Source of the DNA: Paramacrobiotus metropolitanus
Taxonomy: Eukaryota; Tardigrada; Eutardigrada; Parachela; Macrobiotidae
Direction of reading: 5' to 3'
Length of the DNA: 64,000 bases
Assembly: GCF_019649055.1 (NCBI RefSeq)
Contig: NW_026570396.1
Span: 62,001-126,000, forward strand
In this document: positions 57,596-64,000 of the stretch, piece by piece
Position numbering within the stretch: the first letter of the stretch is position 1
Layout: each line of letters begins with the position of its first letter
Notes under the pieces: model-generated
Told to the model about the DNA's origin: nothing
Databases searched by the model: none
Seen by the model: only the letters and a program-made list of their open reading frames with translations
Position numbers and translations under genes: made by a program

Positions 57596-57897
57596 CCGAA
57601 GAGCCAAAAGTGGCCCCGGCGCCCAAAGAGAAGCCCAAAAGACCAAAAACGCCTAAAAAGCCTAAGGCAACCCTTACGGCCCAGCAAGTCCTAGAAGAGG
57701 ACGTAGTTGCTGATGATGAGGCGGATAAAGACTTACTCACCCGTATAACCACGGGACGGGAAAAATCTGAGAAAGTCTCAAAGGGCAAAAAGCAGAAGTC
57801 CAATACGGTCCCACCGGACGTATCGGACAAGTCCAGTACAGTCCCACCGGACGTACTGGACAAGGCGGTTGATAAGGCTGGACAGAATGACGTTTAA
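57568..57897 (+). CDS. pol: Element 3 pol C-terminal tail, displaced frame
   Basis: Carries the conserved end module LTAQQVLEE--VA-DEA seen at the C-terminus of pol in elements 1 and 2, so it is the pol tail shifted by one base at A5 (57561-57565), not a separate gene. A VPPDV-DK repeat precedes the stop at 57895-57897. A real indel or a homopolymer sequencing error could explain it. Confidence 0.75.
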   Translation, partial: TSVTDKPAVTEEPKVAPAPKEKPKRPKTPKKPKATLTAQQVLEEDVVADDEADKDLLTRITTGREKSEKVSKGKKQKSNTVPPDVSDKSSTVPPDVLDKAVDKAGQNDV

Positions 57898-57901
57898 AAT
57901 A

Positions 57902-57917
57902 ATATCCGATAGGATAT
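57902..57917 (+). other. Hairpin ATATCC-GATA-GGATAT after element 3 pol
   Basis: Perfect 6-bp stem four bases after the stop, at the place where elements 1 and 2 have a different hairpin. Confidence 0.45.
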
Positions 57918-58104
57918 CTGACACGGTAGACTTAGACGTCTCCGTGAGCTGCTACCGAAATTAACTAACCTAAATTTAACTAACCTAACTCTAAATGACC
58001 AGTAGCTTAAAAGTAGCTTAACTTGGTCCAATATCTGTAACCTTATCTGACAGGGTAGCTTATAAGTAGCTAGCCGTACATTGAACTAACAAAGTAGGTA
58101 GGAG

Positions 58105-58134
58105 TCTAACACCGCGTGATTCGTCTCATGACAG
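58105..58134 (+). promoter_or_regulatory. Predicted branch point and 3' splice site before element 3 ORF3a
   Basis: TCTAAC (58105-58110), then a mixed pyrimidine stretch and CATGACAG with AG at 58133-58134. The ATG at 58128 lies upstream of the cut, so spliced RNA would start translation at 58149, which is the position homologous to the starts in elements 1 and 2. Confidence 0.55.
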
Positions 58135-58148
58135 CGCCCCATTCAACG

Positions 58149-61100
58149 ATGGAAGGACGCCGACGAACTGATCGCTCAGATGACTCCGACCGAAGCAACC
58201 GACTACATCCATATTCACGACCGGAATCCCGGTCGGGTGGATCCTCCACTCGGTCGTCTAACCGGCCTCCGAGTGTCCAGGTACCCAATATTAGAGCTAA
58301 CTTAACCGCTGAGCAGCTGGCAACTATGTCAGTCGGCCCCAACCCTCGGGCTGACACACCGCTACCGCGGGTCCAGCCTCTGCCACCTCGAGCCATTCCG
58401 CCACAACTCTGGCCGCCAGGGACATTCTCTGACGTCACTGGACTCTTGGTGAACGCAGCAGTAGCTGGCAGCCAGCCAAGCTCTACATCGGGCCAAACGG
58501 TCCGACGTTACCCTCGAGGCCCAACCGGCCCACCTCAACCAATTCTGTATGGTGGCCTACCGACCACTTCGGCAAATCAGCCGGTTTTTACAACTGCGGC
58601 AGTCGGGCCAACGGTCATGACTACGCCGGTCCATACTGGACCGCGGCCACAGTTTACCCCGCCGCCATACTACAATCCACATTATGGATATCCACCGTAT
58701 CCTGCGCCTGGACCTTCAAACCAGCCGCAGCCGGACCCAAACTCATGGCGATACCCACCACCGTGGATGTATCCGCCAGGACCTTATGGATATCCACCGC
58801 CTTACGGCGGATATGGAGCATACGGCCAACCGCCGTATAGCCCACCTTCAGCGGCACAACCTGACCCTACGGGCCAGGCGCCGTCTGACTCATCCATTGA
58901 GCCTCCACGAGCGGGACCGGAAGCGTACGCAACCCCAGCGCCGCCGGAAACCCAGCCAAGCACATCACGGCCCGACGGGTTACGTGATTACCCATTACGG
59001 GTATTCGTGGACGGACGATTAACAGTTTACAACCGGCCAGAAGAGGTTCCACCAGCATTGGCGGCCCAACTTGGCCTAGCCGAACCGGAACCAGCGACAC
59101 AGCCAACGCCTAACCCAGCGTTGACTGTCCCATCAACCTGCATCATATCTGACATGGTTGAACGTATATCATCGCCAATACCAGACGAAGATGAAGATGA
59201 AGGGGACGTCCAGGTGGATCTAACCACCCCACCAATGAGGATAGAATCCCCTACAGAACTTTTGGCCGACGGCCGGACTCCACTTTACCAACTTCAGGAC
59301 AACCTGAAGGACGTAGAGAATGCCATCCAAGAATTGGAGGCCATGATCCGAGAATTGGACAGGCGCAGCCCTCACTACCGTGAGTCGGCCCAGCGCATCC
59401 TCCTCGATCAAGAAGAGTTCCGGCGCCTCGCACATGAACTCAGCGAGGAAATTGCGACCCGCCAGGCTCAGCACGAGATATTTCCTCTGCATGACCAAAC
59501 TGGTCAGGCATTGCTGGCGGCATCTCGCAGGCTGAGGGATCAGCTGGTACAGCATCGGACGGACAGACAGCTGAGGACAGAAGGATCCGCAGCACTAACA
59601 CGTCCGCCACCAGCACCGTCAGCATCGTTTCCCCCACCGAACCCAACAGTCGTAGTTACCACTACGACTGGGGAATCTTCCGCACTAGCAGTGGTCCAGC
59701 CTACGTCTACCGACGAGGCAATGTTAACGGCCACTGGATTGGAACCGCGAGAACCAGCATCATCTCCGTATGACCTGAGGGCTTATCCAGACATACCGCC
59801 TCTGGAACGCGAACTTCACGCGGCGGAACTCCTAGAGGAGGAAATCCGCAAAGCCATCACCAGTCTGAAAGGCGTGGACATCGCCATTATGCGGAGAAAA
59901 GTCGCGTTGGACTTAGAATTCCAACGCGTCCTGGAATACATAACCAGGATCCGAAGGGCCATGCTGCGGTTTATGGACAAGCCACTTAACACGGATAACG
60001 ACGCACCAGCGTTGCGCGATTTCCGTAACCGGCAATATCAGCTTGGCCTGATCGATGAAGCACTTAGGCGCGTGTTGCCTAAACCCCGACCGGGGCAGCC
60101 AACACGCGTCGGACAAACTGGACTTCTCACGCCGACATTATCCTCAACACGCCAACCGGCGGAAGAATTGAGGACGCGGTTTTTGAGAATTATGCAAATC
60201 CCGGCGGAGCGATTTGCAGCCGGACCGGCACTCAGTCGACCAGCCAGCGCGTCGGATACAGAAACCGACAGCGACATCGACTGGTTCGACATGCCAGATC
60301 CAATCCCAGTACCAGGATTAACAGCTCCGCCTGACCACATGGTCGCGCCAGAACGACAGGTCCACCCTAGACCAGGTTCACTGGCGCCGCCACCAGAAAT
60401 AGCGGAACGCCTGGAACTGATTATGAGGGCCAACGTCTCGCAAGGCAGACCGGCTTATGCGGACGACTTCCCTGTGTTAGGCCAATTGGCCAACGCCAAT
60501 CAACCAGTCCCTCGGACTTTACGTCAACAGTGGGACGAAGAACAAGCAGCAGCGGACCAACGGTTACGCGAGGCTGACACCGGACCCATTAGGATGACGA
60601 TCCCTCAGGCACTGAGGAATAGGAACCTCATTAGAGATGCCGAGGACATCGAGCGTCGCCTAACTAACCGGATCCGAGATCTCAGCCCATTTGACCCAGA
60701 AGCGGTCAGGCTGACAGACCAGCAACAGAGCCTTACCCAACGGTTGGCCCTGCTGAGGGATCTTACTCCGAACAGTACGATGCCTACCGGCCAATCGTTA
60801 ACTGTTTTGGACCACACCACAAGATGGATCAGAGAGTTCATCGAAGATTACTGGAAGGTCCAACGACCTGGCCCGTCAACGACGGCACGCCCCAGTGACT
60901 TTGACCCAGTAAACGAATGGCGACCATCACCAGTGTCTGCGCCAGCACCTTTGGCCCTGACACATGAACCGGCCGCCTTATCATCAGTTGGACAGCCAAT
61001 TCCATCTGAGTTGGCCCAGGCCCTAACGGTGCCTGGTCCAACATCAAGCCAACCCGTGGACACTGCTGGACCTGCAATAGCGGACAGCAGTATAGAAGTT

Positions 61101-61877
61101 CCACCGCAGGACGTCGAAATGGACGTGAGCCTGCTTGATAAAACTTTCGAGCTTTCGCCGGAGAAGCCGGTCGAAACGGAGTCGACACCAGTCCAACCGG
61201 CTGGTGAACTGATAAGTCCAATGGCTGTTGATGCGCCAACGGCGTCATCACAGCCCACGCCGAAACCAATTGAAGGCGACACATCAAGTGGTACCCTCGT
61301 TGTCCGACCAACGGACAGGAAATCGACAGGAGGAAGGCCAGAACCGGCCACTCCTGCCACAACAAGTGGTCCACAGTCGCCCAGGTTTAAAAAGAAGAAG
61401 AGGACTCCTCCAGAAGCTGAAGAGCCTCCTTCGCAGCGGTCACTCCCACCTTGGAGAGAACCGCGTGAAAACCTGGAATTAACTCGTCCAACCAGGCCCA
61501 CTCTACCAGCGTGGAGTGGCCTGCCAAGGGACTTAGACGTTCCCGGCCCTACCAGGCCCGGACCGTCCATACTTAAACCGAAGAAGGCGGAACCACCGAC
61601 TTTGATACTTCGTGGCCTACCGGCCAAGAAGAAGAAGTCGCCGCCGAAGAACTTTCCTGGCAAGGGACATGTGCTCTCCCCACCGGAAGCACCAGCGATT
61701 CCGTCAGGAACAACTCAGCCATTGCGGGACGAACCTCCAACGAGGCATCGCATCCGACTGACTCAAACGGAGTCATGGGATGACCCGCATAACCGGGCTG
61801 TGAGCGAGATCATAGAAGTTGATCTACGACTGAGGAGGACATGCGCCAGCGACTACGCGCCGGCGATCCCACATTAA
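58149..61877 (+). CDS. Element 3 ORF3a, proline-rich accessory protein (1242 aa)
   Basis: I choose ATG 58149 (MEGRRRTD) because it aligns with MSGR-R-D in elements 1 and 2 and lies after the splice acceptor; an in-frame ATG at 58128 is the alternative. Residues ~1-45 Ser/Arg-rich; ~160-240 Pro/Tyr/Gly-rich with several PPxY-type motifs (PPPY, PPYS). An acidic stretch (~345) is followed by a helical/coiled-coil segment (~375-450), a second helical segment (~560-650) and a disordered Pro/Ser/Thr region with a KKKKR-type basic patch (~1090). No signal peptide or membrane helix. Shares order and motifs with element 1 ORF3. Family not recognised. Confidence 0.82.
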   Translation: MEGRRRTDRSDDSDRSNRLHPYSRPESRSGGSSTRSSNRPPSVQVPNIRANLTAEQLATMSVGPNPRADTPLPRVQPLPPRAIPPQLWPPGTFSDVTGLLVNAAVAGSQPSSTSGQTVRRYPRGPTGPPQPILYGGLPTTSANQPVFTTAAVGPTVMTTPVHTGPRPQFTPPPYYNPHYGYPPYPAPGPSNQPQPDPNSWRYPPPWMYPPGPYGYPPPYGGYGAYGQPPYSPPSAAQPDPTGQAPSDSSIEPPRAGPEAYATPAPPETQPSTSRPDGLRDYPLRVFVDGRLTVYNRPEEVPPALAAQLGLAEPEPATQPTPNPALTVPSTCIISDMVERISSPIPDEDEDEGDVQVDLTTPPMRIESPTELLADGRTPLYQLQDNLKDVENAIQELEAMIRELDRRSPHYRESAQRILLDQEEFRRLAHELSEEIATRQAQHEIFPLHDQTGQALLAASRRLRDQLVQHRTDRQLRTEGSAALTRPPPAPSASFPPPNPTVVVTTTTGESSALAVVQPTSTDEAMLTATGLEPREPASSPYDLRAYPDIPPLERELHAAELLEEEIRKAITSLKGVDIAIMRRKVALDLEFQRVLEYITRIRRAMLRFMDKPLNTDNDAPALRDFRNRQYQLGLIDEALRRVLPKPRPGQPTRVGQTGLLTPTLSSTRQPAEELRTRFLRIMQIPAERFAAGPALSRPASASDTETDSDIDWFDMPDPIPVPGLTAPPDHMVAPERQVHPRPGSLAPPPEIAERLELIMRANVSQGRPAYADDFPVLGQLANANQPVPRTLRQQWDEEQAAADQRLREADTGPIRMTIPQALRNRNLIRDAEDIERRLTNRIRDLSPFDPEAVRLTDQQQSLTQRLALLRDLTPNSTMPTGQSLTVLDHTTRWIREFIEDYWKVQRPGPSTTARPSDFDPVNEWRPSPVSAPAPLALTHEPAALSSVGQPIPSELAQALTVPGPTSSQPVDTAGPAIADSSIEVPPQDVEMDVSLLDKTFELSPEKPVETESTPVQPAGELISPMAVDAPTASSQPTPKPIEGDTSSGTLVVRPTDRKSTGGRPEPATPATTSGPQSPRFKKKKRTPPEAEEPPSQRSLPPWREPRENLELTRPTRPTLPAWSGLPRDLDVPGPTRPGPSILKPKKAEPPTLILRGLPAKKKKSPPKNFPGKGHVLSPPEAPAIPSGTTQPLRDEPPTRHRIRLTQTESWDDPHNRAVSEIIEVDLRLRRTCASDYAPAIPH

Positions 61878-62875
61878 CGGACCGTGAGATTGACCGCATC
61901 AACCGAGGTTGTCAATTGATGGTCCAAGAACGAACAATCCTCATCAGAAAGCTGATGGCCATGCGGAGCAAAAGCCAGGCCCTTCGCCAACGCAAGTTGC
62001 CTAGCGAAATCATTGAGCATGCCATCTATATCAGAGGCCCACACATCAACCCAAGGGCATGGACAGTAGAACCGCGCCCGCGACCAGGCCAGCCAGTGGA
62101 AGACGAACTTCCACCGGAAGAGGCAGAAAGTGAGGACGAACGTCCTCAACTGCCAGCGGCCTTCTGGGGCGTCTCATCCAGCGAGGAGTCGGAGATCGAA
62201 GAAGATTTGGACGAACATGTCCAAAGGGCGTTATATGAGACCAGTCAGGTCCGGCCACCTTCAACGAAGGAATCGCCACGCCGAAGCCGATCTCCGTCAA
62301 AAAGGACTTCTCCTGGACGCGCCACATCAACCCCGGCGCGAATGCCCAGCATGCCGGCCATCGAACCGGCGCCTGCCAGGTTCACACCGAGCCGGCCAGG
62401 CAAGTCCCCGACCAAAGAGAGGATGGACACCACACCTCCTCAGCAGCCAACCATGACCATTACCGTGGAACGAATCGCAGCACCTACGGTGTCTGCAGGT
62501 TCATCACTTGAGCCAGTAACGGTCACGGTTAGAACTCCTGCACCAGTGGTCGCAGAATCGGCCAGAATGATGGTGCAGATAACTCCGGCCGTCTCGGACC
62601 AAGAAGTGGAACTTGACACGGCCCTGATGCCCATGAGTGCTCTCACTCCTACCGAGCAGAGACACTTATACGTCCACTCTGACCAAAATGAGCGACGGCG
62701 ATACCGGTTCCTGCTCACAAAGAGACAGGAGGCGAAGGAGCAGAATAACATGGAAGAATACGACATGTTATCCGAGATGCTCGCGCCACTGATTTACCGA
62801 ATGGTAAAAGATTACCGGAACCCGCCGCAACCAAAGGGCCTTTCCCCCACCGGAGCAAGACCCAATGATGACTGA
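61841..62875 (+). CDS. Element 3 ORF3b, accessory protein (344 aa)
   Basis: Overlaps the end of ORF3a by 37 nt in another frame; ATG at 61841, with the frame open a little further upstream (to about 61820). Residues 1-80 helical and basic (DREIDRINRGCQ, RKLMAMRSK), 85-130 acidic, 140-210 Ser/Pro/Arg-rich (SR-like), and a C-terminal helical segment (QRHLYVHSDQNERRRYRFLL). It may be a separate protein or the continuation of ORF3a after a frameshift. Stop TGA 62873-62875. Function unknown. Confidence 0.7.
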   Translation: MRQRLRAGDPTLTDREIDRINRGCQLMVQERTILIRKLMAMRSKSQALRQRKLPSEIIEHAIYIRGPHINPRAWTVEPRPRPGQPVEDELPPEEAESEDERPQLPAAFWGVSSSEESEIEEDLDEHVQRALYETSQVRPPSTKESPRRSRSPSKRTSPGRATSTPARMPSMPAIEPAPARFTPSRPGKSPTKERMDTTPPQQPTMTITVERIAAPTVSAGSSLEPVTVTVRTPAPVVAESARMMVQITPAVSDQEVELDTALMPMSALTPTEQRHLYVHSDQNERRRYRFLLTKRQEAKEQNNMEEYDMLSEMLAPLIYRMVKDYRNPPQPKGLSPTGARPNDD

Positions 62876-64000
62876 AGCCCTGTTGTCAAGTGCCCCACTG
62901 ATTGTGGTACCGCCAAGGACGCAGCCAGCAGCAGCTTCAGAACCAATGGATACTTCTCCGTCCGGACCTGTGGCCGTAGAGCCACAGCCAAAACCAGTCC
63001 AACCGGAGGAGTCACCGAAGGCCACTTCGTCGGCACAAGAATCGGCAGGCCAAAGCCAGTCCGGAACAGGGCCAACGGCCGCTGCTCCGACAATATTGAC
63101 GAACATGCCTGCCAGCGTCGACGACATACCTTTTGGCCGTCCAGTAACTTTCCCCATAACCGGGACACTGGATAATTTGCCACTTGGCATGGGTGTGATC
63201 CACTCAGCTAACTCCCAACGGAGTAAGCAGCCAAGGAAAGCCAAGAACCCAGAGAGGGCCAGACCGGCCTCTCGTCCAGCTTCTCCTCAACCGAGGGCCA
63301 AACCAGCCACTCGTCTAAATTCCCCTCAACCGAGCGGAAGTCAGGCGGCCACACCTCGGCCAACAGTTAACCCAGAGGCCGAACGGAACCGCCAAAAGAA
63401 ACAAGCGGCCAAGGACAAGAAAAGTCAAGAGGCCAAAATCGCCCAGCTCGAGAAGCGGCTGTCAGGCGATGAAGACGTCCAAGTCCTATCGGACAGCCCA
63501 GATAAATCAGCAGAGCCCGCATTAAATCGCTCACGGCGGGACGAGGAGTATGAACCACGCTTCGGGCCAGAACCGCCCTCAGAAGAAGTCATGCTTCCCT
63601 CGCCCTGGGACGATGAGGCCGAGCTACCGGATCCTGGACCGGAGGCCACACACATAGAGGTCCCAGCGGATCACTATGTGAGATTAACCGTGGCAGCCGC
63701 CAGGGCTATGAGGCGCGCAACAGGACGAGACATGTACCAATGCCTCGTCTGCGTCCTTAGGTCCCGTATGAAGTATAAGGAAGAATACCAAGGCCTACCG
63801 CCAGCGGACCGTGTACTAACGGCACCCTTTATGCGGCGGATGGTATCCCGGATTCTGGACATGGGACTTCTGGTCCGCACACACCGTGATTGGACCAGCA
63901 TGATGGAACTACACGTGGCCCATCGGCCAGCAGGACTTTCCGCAGCAGGGACTTTTCCTTTCCATCAGATATGCAGGACCATCGCTTACCTGCACAACCC
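62865..64000 (+). CDS. Element 3 ORF3c, accessory protein (open at window edge)
   Basis: Two consecutive ATGs at 62865 and 62868 overlap the ORF3b stop (ATGATGACTGA), an arrangement that suits termination-reinitiation. The frame is open to 64000 (378 full codons) and continues outside. Residues ~1-110 Pro/Ser/Ala-rich; ~120-200 basic with SPQP repeats; an acidic Pro-rich part; from ~260 a folded-looking domain (VRLTVAAARAMRRATG, QCLVC, FMRRMVSRILDMG) that could bind metal or nucleic acid, not identified. The frame is also open for ~19 codons upstream of the ATG (past a C5 run), so fusion to ORF3b by an indel is possible. Confidence 0.75.
   Translation, partial: MMTEALLSSAPLIVVPPRTQPAAASEPMDTSPSGPVAVEPQPKPVQPEESPKATSSAQESAGQSQSGTGPTAAAPTILTNMPASVDDIPFGRPVTFPITGTLDNLPLGMGVIHSANSQRSKQPRKAKNPERARPASRPASPQPRAKPATRLNSPQPSGSQAATPRPTVNPEAERNRQKKQAAKDKKSQEAKIAQLEKRLSGDEDVQVLSDSPDKSAEPALNRSRRDEEYEPRFGPEPPSEEVMLPSPWDDEAELPDPGPEATHIEVPADHYVRLTVAAARAMRRATGRDMYQCLVCVLRSRMKYKEEYQGLPPADRVLTAPFMRRMVSRILDMGLLVRTHRDWTSMMELHVAHRPAGLSAAGTFPFHQICRTIAYLHN

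Larger units (their letters stand above)
45590..64000 (+). mobile_element. Element 3: giant Ty3/gypsy-type LTR retrotransposon, second family, 3' end beyond right edge
   Basis: LTR, PBS, leader, gag, pol and at least three accessory ORFs over 18.4 kb, still coding at the window end. The protein order and pol motifs match elements 1 and 2. Gag and the accessory proteins are strongly diverged, the LTR shares only its ends and poly(A) position, and coding sequence is marked by GGCCA words instead of CCGAC/GTCGG. Only one clear frame break in pol (near 57561), so possibly young. Confidence 0.93.

Noticed and set aside
57568-57897. Independent small gene after element 3 pol
   Set aside because: Its LTAQQVLEE module is the normal Pol C-terminus of elements 1 and 2, so it is the pol tail in a shifted frame.
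58128-58148. ATG at 58128 as the ORF3a start
   Set aside because: It lies within the splice-acceptor sequence and has no counterpart in the other elements; the homologous start is 58149.
1-64000. tRNA, rRNA or other structural RNA genes
   Set aside because: None recognised on either strand; the tRNA-iMet similarity is limited to primer-binding sites.

Overview
The window reads as an animal (most likely invertebrate) genomic segment dominated by three very large LTR retrotransposons of the Ty3/gypsy (Metaviridae) type. The evidence for a eukaryote is LTRs with AATAAA signals, a primer-binding site matching initiator tRNA-Met, GT-AG splice signals, short inverted-repeat DNA transposons and a split host gene. 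Domain order protease - reverse transcriptase - RNase H - integrase places the elements in Ty3/gypsy. I cannot name the species.

Layout. Element 1 (minus strand, 1-15282) is cut by the left edge: 5' LTR 14834-15282, leader, gag 13575-8817, pol 8811-1212, and a third ORF running off position 1. Host DNA 15283-17612 carries a dispersed repeat (R1) with one inverted-repeat element inside it and a second next to it. Element 2 (plus strand, 17613-38049, 20437 bp) is complete: two 431-bp LTRs that look identical by eye, a 4-bp TTAT target duplication, gag, pol with one +1 break, ORF3 and about 3.2 kb of untranslated 3' sequence. Host DNA 38050-45589 holds two more inverted-repeat elements, a 45-bp tandem duplication, parts of a minus-strand multi-exon membrane-protein gene and a second R1 copy. 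Element 3 (plus strand, 45590-64000) belongs to a related but clearly diverged family and is cut by the right edge: 372-bp LTR, leader, gag, pol, then three overlapping accessory ORFs.

How the parts work together. Gag carries a disordered repeat region, a long coiled coil, a PPxY late-domain motif, a capsid-like domain and a CCHC zinc knuckle (plus an RGG region in elements 1 and 2). Pol has its own start codon just after, or overlapping, the gag stop and ends in a basic tail with an AT-hook. Downstream of pol each element has a long accessory ORF that does not look like an envelope. All three share a branch-point / pyrimidine tract / AG signal just before that ORF and a GTAA-type donor in the leader, so I infer that ORF3 is translated from a spliced subgenomic RNA, as retroviral env is.

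The most unusual signals are at the nucleic-acid level. Elements 1 and 2 are full of CCGAC/GTCGG words, many arranged as 5-nt-loop hairpins in coding and non-coding parts. Element 3 uses a different word (GGCCA) in all three reading frames. PBS-proximal hairpins differ by compensatory changes. A cis-regulatory block (TGACGTCA - CCAAT - GGGAAANTTCCC - TGACGTCA) is kept in all three leaders. All counts and alignments were made by eye.
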